Positions 16,849 through 25,574 of a DNA stretch of 64,000 nt are shown piece after piece. Both the position numbers and the translations under genes were made by a program. The DNA is from Mailhella massiliensis (GTDB lineage: Bacteria > Desulfobacterota > Desulfovibrionia > Desulfovibrionales > Desulfovibrionaceae), in assembly GCF_900155525.1 (NCBI RefSeq), contig NZ_LT706951.1:867534-931533 (forward strand), read 5' to 3'. Below the pieces are notes generated by a model. The model ran no database searches. It worked only from the letters and a program-made list of their open reading frames with translations, and was not told the origin of the DNA. The first letter of the stretch is position 1. Each line of letters starts with the position of its first letter.

Positions 16849-17620
16849 GTCCGGGTGACGCCGGGCTCCTTTTATACGGGACACGCTGTACAGGGTGCGG
16901 GGCCTGCACGGTGGGCATGGCGTTCAACGCCGGGAGTGAATCCCGGCTGCTTATGCCCACCGGCCCGGCCGCCCGAAGGCCGGCCGGGGGCGACACCATC
17001 GCCCGGGCAACGCCGGGGCCCGTCTGCTCCAGACACGCTGTACTGTACACAACGCCTGCACGACTCGGGCCTTGCTTACGGCGGAAGTGAATTCCGCCTG
17101 TGACCTTTCCTTCGCCCGGGCGGCACAAAGGCCCGTCTGCTCTGGACACACTGTACAGGGTGCGAGGCCTGCACGACTCGGGCCTTGCTCACGGCGGAAG
17201 TGAATTCCGCCTGTGACCTTTCCTTCGCCCGCGTGGCACAAAGGCCCGTCAGCTCTGGACACGCTGTACAGTGTGCGGGGCCTGCACGACTCGGGCCTTG
17301 CTCACGGCGGAAGTGAATTCCGCCTGCGCGGCCCTCGCGGCCCGGCCGCCTGAAGGCCGGCCGGGGACCCCCGTGCGCTGATATAAGGCCATCCTTCGCA
17401 AACCGGGGAGGCGACACCATCGCCCGGGTGACGCCAAGGCCCGTCTGCTCCAGGCACGCTGTACAGTACACAGAACATGCATGACTCGGGCCTTGATTTC
17501 CGCAAACGAAGGCGGAATAAAACGCAAAAAAAAAAGACTTCGCTTTCCGGCAGCGGCAGGACCGAACGCTGAGCAGGCTCCCGCCTTTGTCAAACAAGGT
17601 GGAGTACGGCAACCGCCCAT
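16849..17620 (+). repeat. R1 repeat array with GTGAA-loop hairpins (left array)
   Basis: The array starts at the stop of the outer-membrane gene. It contains four hairpins with a fixed GTGAA loop at 16929-16947 (stem GCCGGGA), 17080-17098, 17193-17211 and 17307-17325 (stem GGCGGAA). The last three are spaced 113 and 114 bp apart, so a unit of about 113 bp is tandemly repeated. Each unit carries the near-palindrome CACGCTGTACAGTGTG and GCCTGCACGACTCGGGCC. A block with TTCGCAAAC and AACGAAGGCGGAA ends the array. Positions 16901-17100 recur without gaps at 18312-18511 with about six differences. Confidence 0.85.
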
Positions 17621-17853
17621 CGTCCCGCTCTTTCCCTCCCTCTTGTATGGTACTCCCCGGCAAGGCAGGATATTGCCATCGCCTGTTTCGCGTATCGCAC
17701 GCTTACGGCCGTATCTCCGCACCGTTGTGGGAAGGGGAAATATGCCGTACACTCCGCATCATGGCCTGCACGCACGTTCCGCCTGCCGGAATGACGGCCG
17801 TACGGCGCACCAAAAAAAGCTGCACAACGCCGGGGCAGCCAAGGAGCCTTCTC

Positions 17854-18213
17854 ATGCGGGGAAAAATCATCACTGGCATTTTTCTTGCCGTTCTGGCGCT
17901 GATTTTCTGGCACGCAAGCCATACGGGGATTCTTCCCCCGCTTCGAGATTCTCTGATGCAGGCGGCATACATTGCCGCGGCCGCGTTCGCGCTCTCCGTA
18001 CTGGCGGATTACATCCGGCGCTTTCAGGGCAAGGCAAGCTCAACCAGGTTCATGCTGCGCGTCTTTCTCGGCGCTTTTCTGCTGGGCATGATTCTTTACC
18101 TGGGCTTTGCCTATGCGATGACGGCCCTGCCGGAAAAAACAGCAACGCCGCTCCGCCTCGCGCTGGTACGCATATTTTCCCAGATAATAAGCCTGCTTTC
18201 CAAGGTATTTTAG
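17854..18213 (+). CDS. Hypothetical three-helix membrane protein
   Basis: This 119-residue protein is not recognised. It has three predicted membrane segments: IITGIFLAVLALIFW (residues 5-19), AAYIAAAAFALSVLADY (about 37-53) and FLGAFLLGMILYLGFAYAM (about 70-88). A short positively charged linker, RRFQGKASSTR, separates the last two. AAGGAG lies seven bases before the ATG, which supports expression. It sits alone between two copies of a 200-bp repeat arm. It may be a resident gene that the repeat array invaded, or a passenger between duplicated repeats. Confidence 0.65.
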   Translation: MRGKIITGIFLAVLALIFWHASHTGILPPLRDSLMQAAYIAAAAFALSVLADYIRRFQGKASSTRFMLRVFLGAFLLGMILYLGFAYAMTALPEKTATPLRLALVRIFSQIISLLSKVF

Positions 18214-18249
18214 CAGGGTGCGCCTTGCCTTTGCTCTTACGCTGCCCAG

Positions 18250-19113
18250 CTTTTCCTTCGCCCGCGTGGCACAAAGGCCCGTCAGCTCTGGACACGCTGT
18301 ACAGTGTACGGGGCCTGCACGGTGGGCATAGCGTTTAACGCCGGGAGTGAATCCCGGCTGCTTATGCCCACCGGCCCGGCCGCCTGAAGGCCGGCCGGGG
18401 GCGACACCATCGCCCGGGCAACGCCGGGGTCCGTCTGCTCCAGACACACTGTACAGTACACAACGCCTGCACGACTCGGGCCTTGCTTACGGCGGAAGTG
18501 AATTCCGCCTGCGCGGCCCTCGCGGCCCGGCTGCCCGAAGGCCGGCCGGGGGCCCCTGAGCGTTGAGAAACGCCTTGATTTCCGCAAACGAAGGCGGAAC
18601 AAGCCCCAGAAAAAGACTTCGTTTTCCGGCAGCGGCAGGGCTGCACGCGGAGAAAGCTCCCGCCTTTGTCAAACAAGACGAAATAAGGCGTTGAATCTAT
18701 TCTGCCCGTTCGCCATGGGGAAACGAAACGCAGTTGCGACGGCGTCATTGAAAAGCGGGGGCAGAATAAAGCAAGGCCTGTTTAAGCCTCATGCTCTTTT
18801 CCTCTCCTTCCTCTGACCCGTTGCCCGGCGCAGCCGGGAAACGGTCGGCCTGCGTGAGCGGGTCCGAAGGACACGCTCACACGGAGAAAGCAGCCCGAAC
18901 GCGGCAGACGAAGCGCTCCCACGCCCCCTGCGGCGAAGAGAACGCATTTCCGGGCGGGCAACCTTGCGCAAAACGCATCAAAGCGAGGCGGCGGAACCTC
19001 TCCCGCATCATCCTCCAGCCACGCCCTCCGGCCGCGAGTCGAAGGAAGGCTTCCGCCTCCCCTCCCACGGCGGCCCTGCCGAATACGGGGGTTCGGGGGA
19101 GATTATCTCCCCC
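18250..19113 (+). repeat. Composite repeat copy A (R1, middle module, R2 palindrome)
   Basis: Modules occur in this order: GTGAA hairpins at 18340-18358 and 18491-18509; a GCGTTGAGAAA block followed by TTTCCGCAAACGAAGGCGG (from about 18557); a nested hairpin at 18854-18880 (outer stem GTGAGCG/CGCTCAC, inner stem GTCC/GGAC) preceded by the stem CCGTTGCCCGGC/GCCGGGAAACGG; and the 19-bp palindrome GGGGGAGATTATCTCCCCC at 19095-19113. The same order recurs at 36.2-36.9 kb and 49.7-50.3 kb, and in reverse at 48.6-49.2 kb. No gene is seen between 18214 and 19264. Confidence 0.85.
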
Positions 19114-19264
19114 GGCGGGGTGCGGGGCGGCGCCCCGCCTGCCTTTCCTCTCTTCCTGCCTTTCCTTTCTTCCTGCCTTTCCTGCCCCGCTGCCCTTTTC
19201 CGGCAGGCAAGGGGCTTTTTTCACAGTATGGACAGAGGGGCCGCAGGAGCCTAGAATCCGGCGC

Positions 19265-20020
19265 ATGCGTATCGTCAAGCCTCTGCTTTTTCCCTTTCTT
19301 CTGCTGTGCCTGTGGCAGTTTTCGGCCGCAACGGGCATGGTATCGCCGTATCTTCTGCCTTCGCCGTCGCAGGTACTGGAAACGGGGCTTTTCATGGCGG
19401 GGAACGGGGCGCTGTTTTCGCACATCGGGGCCTCGCTTTCGCGGATTGCGGCGGGGTTCGGGCTGAGCATGGTTCTGGCGTTTACGGCGGCGGGGGTGCT
19501 TTCACGCTGGAAAACGCTTGACGAATGCCTTCAGGGGAGCCTTTCGTTTTTACGCATGACGCCGCCTCTGGCGCTGACGCCGCTGCTCATCCTCTGGCTG
19601 GGCATAGGGGACGCGACGCAGATTGCGATTATTGTTCTGGCGTCGTTTTTTCCCATGTATCTGAACACGCGGGCGGGCCTGAACCGCCTGGAAGCGCCGT
19701 TCCGGGAGCTGGCGGCGAGTCTCGGGCTTTCGCGGATGCGTACGGCGCTTTTCTTTCTGCTTCCGGCGGCAACGCCTTCCATCGTCACGGGGCTGCGGCT
19801 GAGCTTCGGGTACAGCTGGCGCGCGCTGATTGCGGCGGAGCTGATTGCGGCAGGCAGCGGGCTGGGGTACATGATCATGGATGCGGAGCAGATGCAGCGG
19901 GCGGACGAAGTCATTGTGGGAATTCTCGTCATCGGTCTTCTGGGCTGGCTGTTCGACGCGGCCTTTTCCTTCCTTGTTTCCGCGCTGCTTTCGCGGCGTT
20001 TTCCCGAGCTTGCCGCATGA
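19265..20020 (+). CDS. ABC transporter permease (SsuC/TauC-like)
   Basis: This 251-residue inner-membrane subunit of an importer has about six helices and the coupling-loop signature ELAASLGLSRMRTALFFLLP (about residues 155-174) that docks to the ATPase. Similarity in organisation is to the nitrate/sulfonate/taurine group of binding-protein-dependent permeases. The ATG at 19265 begins MRIVKPLLF. The nearest AGGAG is about 15 bases upstream, further than usual, so translation may be modest. The stop overlaps the ATPase start (ATGA), which shows translational coupling. The gene order permease-ATPase-binding protein forms a complete importer. Confidence 0.88.
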   Translation: MRIVKPLLFPFLLLCLWQFSAATGMVSPYLLPSPSQVLETGLFMAGNGALFSHIGASLSRIAAGFGLSMVLAFTAAGVLSRWKTLDECLQGSLSFLRMTPPLALTPLLILWLGIGDATQIAIIVLASFFPMYLNTRAGLNRLEAPFRELAASLGLSRMRTALFFLLPAATPSIVTGLRLSFGYSWRALIAAELIAAGSGLGYMIMDAEQMQRADEVIVGILVIGLLGWLFDAAFSFLVSALLSRRFPELAA

Positions 20021-20715
20021 ACACGCCGCGCAGTCTGCCGCTTCTTGAAGGGGTTCACAAGGCGTTCGGCCCGCGCGAGGTGCTGCGCGGAGCCACGCTT
20101 TCTCTTGCGCCTTCGGGCATCACCTGCCTGCTGGGCTCTTCGGGCTGCGGCAAGTCCACGCTGCTGCGCGTGGCCGCCGGGCTGGAAAAAGCGGATGCGG
20201 GGCGCATTTTCGTTTCTCCCGAGGAATGCGCCATGGTCTTTCAGGACCCGCGTCTTCTGCCCTGGCTCACGGTGGGGGAAAACCTGCGCCTTGCGCTGCC
20301 GCCCTCCTGCCCGGACGCGGCGCAGCGCATGGAAAAGGCGCTTGCCATGGTGGAACTTTCCGCCGACCTCGTTTCCGCCATGCCGCGGGAGCTTTCCGGC
20401 GGCATGGCCCAGCGCGTGGGGGTGGCAAGGGCGCTGCTGCGTTCTCCGCGCATTCTGCTCATGGACGAACCCTTCGCCTCGCTGGACGCCATCACGCGCG
20501 AAAAACTGCAGATCATGCTCAAAAGGCTCATGCGCCGCGCGCTCTGCCTGCTCGTCACCCACGATATGGAAGAAGCCCTGCGCGTGGCGGACCGCATTCT
20601 GGTCATGGCCGGGGGCGAAATCCGCGAAAGCTTCGACATTTCCGAAACACCAGGCCCCGAACGGCGGGAACTCATCCGCCAGAACATTCTCAAGCATCTG
20701 AATACTAAGGAGTAA
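20017..20715 (+). CDS. ABC transporter ATPase (SsuB/TauB-like)
   Basis: This 232-residue nucleotide-binding subunit has all motifs: Walker A GSSGCGKST (about residue 36), Q-loop MVFQDPRLLPWLTV, signature LSGGMAQRVGVARAL, Walker B ILLMDEPFASLD and the switch histidine in LVTHDMEEAL. The Q-loop wording DPRLLPW is typical for the nitrate/sulfonate importer group. It starts inside the permease stop codon and ends five bases before the binding-protein gene. It powers import of the ligand bound by the next gene product. Confidence 0.92.
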   Translation: MNTPRSLPLLEGVHKAFGPREVLRGATLSLAPSGITCLLGSSGCGKSTLLRVAAGLEKADAGRIFVSPEECAMVFQDPRLLPWLTVGENLRLALPPSCPDAAQRMEKALAMVELSADLVSAMPRELSGGMAQRVGVARALLRSPRILLMDEPFASLDAITREKLQIMLKRLMRRALCLLVTHDMEEALRVADRILVMAGGEIRESFDISETPGPERRELIRQNILKHLNTKE

Positions 20716-20720
20716 TTATT

Positions 20721-21668
20721 ATGAAGATGCCCCGCGTCCTTATGCTTTCCCTTGCCCTTTCCCTTTTTGCCGCGCCCGCCTTCGCCGAAGACGGCGTGCT
20801 GAACATCAGCTATGTGAAATCGCCCTTCAACCTGCCCATGATGGCCATGAAGGCGAACGGCATACTGGAAAAGAAGCTCGAACCCATGGGAATCACCGTG
20901 AAATGGCACGACATCGATTCCGGCGCGCAGCAGGCCACGGCCATGGCTTCCGGTTCTCTGGACGTGGGCGGCGTGCTGAACACCACCTCGGTGCAGATGG
21001 CCAATGCCGAAGGCAACCCCGTGTTCATCATTGCCGGCGCTTCCCGCCCCACGGACGTGTTCGGGCTGGCAGGTCAGGAAAACGGCGCGAAAACCTTCAA
21101 GGAACTCAAGGGTAAAACCATTGCCGGGCCCAAGGGCACGGTGCTGCACCAGCTTCTCGTGGCGGGCCTTGCCAGGGAAGGCATGAGCATAAACGACGTG
21201 AAGTTCGTGCAGATGGGCATTCCCCAGAGCTTTGCGGCCCTCATGTCCGGCAAGGTGGACGCCGCCCTCATCGCCGCAGGCGCGCTCGTCAAGGCCGAAC
21301 AGGCGGGCAAGCCCATCATCGCCACGGCCACGGGCCTCGTCACGCCCAAGCTCGCCATGTGCGCCGGCAAGAAATTCATCGACGAAAAGCCGGAACTCGT
21401 TAAAGTCGTGGTCGCCGCTCAGGACGAAGCCTACGACTGGGTGATGAACAACCATAAGGAAGCCATCGCCCTCGGCGCCAGGGAACAGGGCATCTCCGAA
21501 GCCGACGCCGAACGCCTCTACGCCTGGTCTCACTACAACAAGCGCCTCAATGAAGACGATATCAAAAGCCTCGATGAAGATATGACCTTCCTCATCGAAA
21601 ACGGCATGGCCAGAAAGCGCGTGGATTCGCGCTCCTTCATTCTCGATTCCGCCATGGAGCAGAAGTAA
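20721..21668 (+). CDS. ABC importer substrate-binding protein (SsuA/TauA/NMT1-like)
   Basis: This 315-residue periplasmic protein has a signal peptide ending APAFA at about residue 20. The mature part starts with NISYVKSPFNLPMMAMKANG, the type-2 periplasmic-binding fold seen in sulfonate, taurine and thiamine-precursor binding proteins. Helix segments SGSLDVGG and AALMSGKVDAALI match the family pattern for ligand-contact loops. It is translated from a strong AAGGAG five bases after the ATPase stop. Sulfonate uptake would suit a Desulfovibrionaceae host, but the ligand is not proved by sequence. Confidence 0.88.
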   Translation: MKMPRVLMLSLALSLFAAPAFAEDGVLNISYVKSPFNLPMMAMKANGILEKKLEPMGITVKWHDIDSGAQQATAMASGSLDVGGVLNTTSVQMANAEGNPVFIIAGASRPTDVFGLAGQENGAKTFKELKGKTIAGPKGTVLHQLLVAGLAREGMSINDVKFVQMGIPQSFAALMSGKVDAALIAAGALVKAEQAGKPIIATATGLVTPKLAMCAGKKFIDEKPELVKVVVAAQDEAYDWVMNNHKEAIALGAREQGISEADAERLYAWSHYNKRLNEDDIKSLDEDMTFLIENGMARKRVDSRSFILDSAMEQK

Positions 21669-21808
21669 ACGTGTCTGATGCGGGGGGAGGAGGAGGAAGC
21701 CCTTCTGTCAAGGGGTTCTCCTCCTTCCCCTCCTTTCTCCTTCCTCAAGCTTCTGACAGGAAAGAGCGCCTCCGCTCTTATGAGGGAGAATTTCCCTGCC
21801 CGACATCT

Positions 21809-21846
21809 ACAGGGTCGCCGTCCGGTGCTCCGGTCGGCGGCCCTGT
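21809..21846. terminator. Long hairpin after the ABC importer operon
   Basis: A 17-bp stem with two wobble pairs (ACAGGG...CCCTGT) closes on the tetraloop TGCT. No U-run follows. It marks the border between GC-rich host DNA and the AT-rich island to the right. Confidence 0.55.
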
Positions 21847-21894
21847 TCCGATATACTTACCAAGGCAGTAAAAAACTCCCCTATACTTCTACGC

Positions 21895-22683
21895 TCATTC
21901 AAAAACCGTATAACAACAAGGATTCTGAGCTCCTCTCGTCAAAGTGATTCTTTTACCTATAAGGTTTTGCTTTTCATGGGCCACTCGCCCGACAAATTCC
22001 CATCTGTCGGGATCTATCTTTTGAACATCTGTTACTTTTGTAAATTCCCTAATGGTACTATTACCAGGAATCCATACAACTGGTATAAAAACTTGTTTTA
22101 TAACACCATTATATACAGAAAAAACATATTTTATTTCCTTATCATTAGGATTTATTCTCCAACATGATCTTGTAATATCATATAACTCCTGCAAACTCAT
22201 CCCTTCTTTATAAGATTTTTGTATTTTTATAATTAAACTATTTTTTGGAAGATCGCTTATATCTATCTCTTTATTATCTGAAAGCTTCTCTTTTATCACA
22301 TCTATACCATGTCTACCAAATTTTTTTGCTCCATGACCACTTTGTAAGTTTGTTAAATTTTCTTTTCCTATAAGATCTATTGCCAATGCTTCAGCGGTTA
22401 GAGCTTCCTGTTCACTTTCCATTCCGTGCCTAAGAATTTCGATGGTAGGATACTCATTTCTACAGTAAATCTCTTTTATTTTCTCAACTTTTAGACCATT
22501 AGTTGATTCTTTATCATAAAGATGCTGAAAACAACGATTACCCTTTCCCTTTCCTATATAAAATGGTACACCATTATCTTTACTGTCATAATAAGCATAT
22601 ACATAATATTTTAATTTTTCACACACATCTTTTGAAAAAAAATATCCATCCTCGACAACCTTCTCCTTCGTTGGAAATCTCAT
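21895..22683 (-). CDS. GIY-YIG domain protein (LEM3-like) on an AT-rich island
   Basis: This 262-residue protein has an N-terminal GIY-YIG nuclease-type domain: YYVYAYYDS (the GIY position) and VPFYIGKGKGNRCFQHL (the YIG position, about residues 35-60), with a glutamate further along in the segment EALTAEALAIDLIGKENL. This arrangement is typical of the bacterial branch related to animal LEM-3/Ankle1 nucleases. The C-terminal 130 residues are not recognised. The ATG at 22683 was chosen because AAAGGAG precedes it by seven bases. Base composition is far richer in A and T than all neighbours and codons follow suit, which indicates recent transfer. No partner gene, repeat or integrase is adjacent. 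It could be a solitary defence or phage-derived nuclease. Confidence 0.78.
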   Translation of the reverse strand: MRFPTKEKVVEDGYFFSKDVCEKLKYYVYAYYDSKDNGVPFYIGKGKGNRCFQHLYDKESTNGLKVEKIKEIYCRNEYPTIEILRHGMESEQEALTAEALAIDLIGKENLTNLQSGHGAKKFGRHGIDVIKEKLSDNKEIDISDLPKNSLIIKIQKSYKEGMSLQELYDITRSCWRINPNDKEIKYVFSVYNGVIKQVFIPVVWIPGNSTIREFTKVTDVQKIDPDRWEFVGRVAHEKQNLIGKRITLTRGAQNPCCYTVFE

Positions 22684-23216
22684 ACACATCTCCTTTATAA
22701 AGTTCACTTCTATACAATATGTTAACTAAAAAAATTTTCTTTTTTATCATATGAATATTTTTCTTTTCATTATTCTCGTCATAAAATTTAAAAAACAAAA
22801 ATACATATATTATGTATATAAGATATCAAAATTATAAAAAAAGTAAATTGGTAACAGTAAAAAATATATAATTACTAAAAAATAAAGAATAACCTCTTGT
22901 TATTAAAATAGAACTACTTCTATTCTCCCCGCTCATACACAACGCTCCGGCAAAGGCCGGAAAACAGACGGCCAACGTGAAAAGTGTGGACAGGACGAGC
23001 CAGCACGGAAACTGCGCCCCCACGGCGGAACATGTTTCCCGGCGCAAAAAAAGGCGGAGAGTCGAAGGAGGATTTTCGTCCTCCTCACGACTTCCGCCCT
23101 GATGGATACGGGGGAACTTTTCCGATGCGCGGGGATATCTCTCCACGGCGGGGTGCGGGGCTGCGCCCCGCGTCTTTCCCCGTTCTTTTTCTGCGTTTTT
23201 CTCCGCTCCCTGCGCG
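22684..23216. other. AT-rich upstream region and spacer
   Basis: From 22684 to about 22930 the DNA is extremely AT-rich. It contains a 7-bp inverted repeat, ATACATA/TATGTAT at 22801-22817, that could be an operator. From about 22930 it reverts to GC-rich DNA. Part of an R2-like module follows (ATACGGGGG at about 23106, GGCGGGGTGCGGGGC at about 23150), with a degenerate palindrome. No gene is seen. Confidence 0.45.
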
Positions 23217-24533
23217 TTACAGGATGAACTGCTGCAGGTCGACGTCGTTTCTCACGTCTTCGAGGTGTTCGGAGACATAGGCCTTGTCGATGACGATATG
23301 CTGCCCCGCCCTGTCGGGAGCCTCGAAGGAGATATCGGCAAGGATTTTCTCAAGAATGGTGTAGAGCCTGCGCGCGCCGATGTTTTCGCTGCGGGCATTG
23401 GTTTCCTCGGCAAAGGAAGCGATTTCCCGGAGCCCCTCGTCGGAGAAGTGGAGGGTGACGTTTTCGGTGGAAAGCAGGGCGGCGTACTGCTTCTGCAGGG
23501 AGTTATGGGGCTCGGTAAGGATGCGGTAGAATTCCTTGCTGCCGAGGGCCTGAAGCTCCACGCGCAGGGGGAAGCGGCCCTGCAGTTCGGGAATGAGGTC
23601 GGAAGGCTTGCTGAAATGGAAGGCGCCCGCGGCGATGAAGAGAATATGATCGGTGTGGATCATGCCGTGCTTGGTATTGACCACGCAGCCTTCCACCACG
23701 GGCAAGAGGTCGCGCTGCACGCCCTCGCGGGAAATGTCGGAAGAACGCTGCTGGGCGGCGGAGCTGGCGATCTTGTCGATTTCGTCGATGAAGACGATGC
23801 CGCTCTGTTCCACCCTTTCGCGGGCCACTTCCACAATGCGTTCCTCATCGAGCATGGAATCGCGCGCCTGCTGCACGAGAATATCGTAGGCGGCGCGGGT
23901 TTTCATGCGCTTTTTCTGCGTTTTGGGCGGCATGAAGCGGCTCATCATGCTCTTCATCTGGCTGCCCAGAGAGTTGTCCATGCCGGGCATGGCGAACATG
24001 TCCATCTGCGGGGCCTGTTCGGTCACTTCCACTTCCACCTCGTGGTCGTCCAGGTGGCCGAGCTTCCAGAGATTGCGCAGCTTTTCGCGCGTGGCTTCGC
24101 GGCCGGATTCCATGCCGCTGCCGGGCAGAAGCAGATCGAGCAGCCGCTCTTCGGCCTGCGCTTCGGCTCTGGCCGCCACTCTCTGGCCTTCCTCATCGCG
24201 CACCAGCTTGATGCCTATTTCCATGAGGTCGCGGATCATGGATTCCACGTCGCGGCCCACATAGCCCACTTCCGTGTACTTGGTGGCCTCCACCTTGATG
24301 AAGGGCGCGCCCGTGAGCTTTGCCAGGCGGCGGGCTATCTCCGTTTTCCCCACGCCCGTGGGCCCCATGAGAATGATGTTCTTGGGGGCTATTTCGTCGC
24401 GCATGGAAGGATCAAGCTGCTGACGCCGCCAGCGGTTGCGTACCGCCACGGCCACCATGCGCTTGGCCTGTTCCTGACCGACTATATATTTATCCAGCTC
24501 GGCAACAATCTGCCGGGGTGTCAGCGTGTTCAT
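23217..24533 (-). CDS. hslU: ATP-dependent protease ATPase subunit HslU
   Basis: This 438-residue AAA+ unfoldase of the HslUV (ClpYQ) protease carries Walker [10 protein letters not shown], the pore motif GYVGRDVE, Walker [11 protein letters not shown], sensor and arginine-finger region [12 protein letters not shown], and the C-terminus LQQFIL that inserts into HslV. The inserted I-domain (about residues 110-235) contains the [11 protein letters not shown] segment. The length is normal. AAAGGAG is seven bases before the ATG. The partner peptidase gene hslV, usually just upstream, is absent: the 770 bp upstream hold no gene. A 10-bp inverted repeat lies immediately upstream of the ribosome site. 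Confidence 0.95.
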   Translation of the reverse strand: MNTLTPRQIVAELDKYIVGQEQAKRMVAVAVRNRWRRQQLDPSMRDEIAPKNIILMGPTGVGKTEIARRLAKLTGAPFIKVEATKYTEVGYVGRDVESMIRDLMEIGIKLVRDEEGQRVAARAEAQAEERLLDLLLPGSGMESGREATREKLRNLWKLGHLDDHEVEVEVTEQAPQMDMFAMPGMDNSLGSQMKSMMSRFMPPKTQKKRMKTRAAYDILVQQARDSMLDEERIVEVARERVEQSGIVFIDEIDKIASSAAQQRSSDISREGVQRDLLPVVEGCVVNTKHGMIHTDHILFIAAGAFHFSKPSDLIPELQGRFPLRVELQALGSKEFYRILTEPHNSLQKQYAALLSTENVTLHFSDEGLREIASFAEETNARSENIGARRLYTILEKILADISFEAPDRAGQHIVIDKAYVSEHLEDVRNDVDLQQFIL

Positions 24534-24546
24534 GGGCAAACTCCTT

Positions 24547-24577
24547 TTTTTCAGAACATAGGCCCGATTCTGAAAAA
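24547..24577 (-). promoter_or_regulatory. Inverted repeat in the hslU leader
   Basis: A perfect 10-bp inverted repeat (TTTTTCAGAA, 11-base loop, TTCTGAAAAA) ends directly at the ribosome-binding site of hslU. It could act as an RNA hairpin controlling access to that site or as a DNA operator. Confidence 0.5.
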
Positions 24578-25305
24578 GGGAAGTGCCCCCGCCCTCTCTT
24601 TCGGAAAAAAGCGCGGGAAAGAGCCGGAAGAAGGCAGAAAAAGCCCGGCCCGCGCCGCGCTGCCCCGGCGGAACGCCTCCGGCAGCCCTGCCGCCGAGGC
24701 CTCCCGACCCCTCTTCCGCGGCAGGGCCGCGAGCTTCCCGCGCCTTGCCCGGCAGGCAGAGCCGGCAAAGGAAAATGAGAGAGAAAAAGAAAGAGAGGGG
24801 GAATGGAAGTTCCGGCCGCGGAGGCCGCCGGGGCAGAGGTCGGGCCGATACCTCCCTTTCCGCCGCCGTTCCCGGCCCGAAGGTAAAAAAAGCGCGTTCC
24901 CCGCCCTTCCGCATGGTTCGGGGCATCCGCTTCACGCCCCCTTTTCGCCCGCCGTGCAGCAAGGACCTCTCAACGTTGCCGCAGCGCCTGAAGGATGCGC
25001 TCCGGGTACACAGGAACGTATCCGCTCCCGGGGCTCCGGCCTCATGACGCGGGCCGGGAACCCAGGCCGCCCCCTTCCCTTCCGCCGGGCCCTCCGTTGC
25101 CTCCCCGAGCCGTGCGCTTCGGAAAAAACGGGCCGTTGCCCGAGGGGAGACCACAGAATCCTCCCAAAAACCGCAAGGCAGGTGCGGCGCTTTTCCGCCC
25201 CATGCCGCAGGCCCGCAGCGTTTTCCCGCAGGAGGGGCTTCGCCCGGGCGGAGCGTTCCGCGCGCTTCTTCGTCCCCGGCCCGCAGACAGAGGAAACGCC
25301 GCGCG
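24578..25305. other. Gene-free GC-rich spacer upstream of hslU
   Basis: Open frames on both strands lack family similarity. I found no hslV-like sequence (no N-terminal TTIVAV-type motif) in any frame. Confidence 0.5.
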
Positions 25306-25488
25306 TCAGTCATGCTTTTGCATGTGCGTTTCCAGCGGCACGCCGTGGGTGGCGCAGCCGCCCTTCTTCGCGCAGGAACAGTTGCCGCAACCGCATCCGC
25401 AGCCCCCGCCCGAAACGGAACGGCGGAAACGGAAGAAAAGATATACCCCCGCAAGGGCAAGAATCACAAAAACAACAGCCGTCTGCAT
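25306..25488 (-). CDS. FeoB-associated Cys-rich membrane protein
   Basis: This 60-residue peptide has one N-terminal membrane helix ([16 protein letters not shown], residues 4-19), a basic stop-transfer FRFRR, then a cysteine-rich tail, [20 protein letters not shown]. This is the layout of the small Cys-rich proteins found with the ferrous-iron transporter FeoB (Pfam family of that name). AGAAGGAG precedes the ATG at 25488. feoA and feoB are not nearby. A Fur-box promoter at 25546-25574 supports iron-dependent control. A frameshifted paralogue lies at 15601-15720. Confidence 0.75.
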   Translation of the reverse strand: MQTAVVFVILALAGVYLFFRFRRSVSGGGCGCGCGNCSCAKKGGCATHGVPLETHMQKHD

Positions 25489-25545
25489 GGCATTATCTCC
25501 TTCTGGCGAGTCGCGGCGGGGCCATGCCCTTTTCCGCGTGAACAT

Positions 25546-25574
25546 ACGTTAGCAAGAATGAAAATCATTTTCAA
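25546..25574 (-). promoter_or_regulatory. Promoter with overlapping Fur box
   Basis: On the minus strand TTGAAA (25569-25574) and TAACGT (25546-25551) are exactly 17 bp apart. The perfect palindrome TGAAAATCATTTTCA (25559-25573) covers the -35 box and resembles the core of the Fur operator, so iron-loaded Fur would block this promoter. It lies 58 bp upstream of the Cys-rich peptide start. Confidence 0.72.

Noticed and set aside
16980-17340. CRISPR array
   Set aside because: The units are about 113 bp and nearly identical throughout, with no unique spacers and no cas genes.
16951-17663. Minus-strand open frames with repeated residues such as FTSAVSKARVVQA
   Set aside because: They translate the R1 repeats. 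The same peptides recur in each copy on that strand, there are no ribosome sites, and the base changes preserve hairpins rather than codons.
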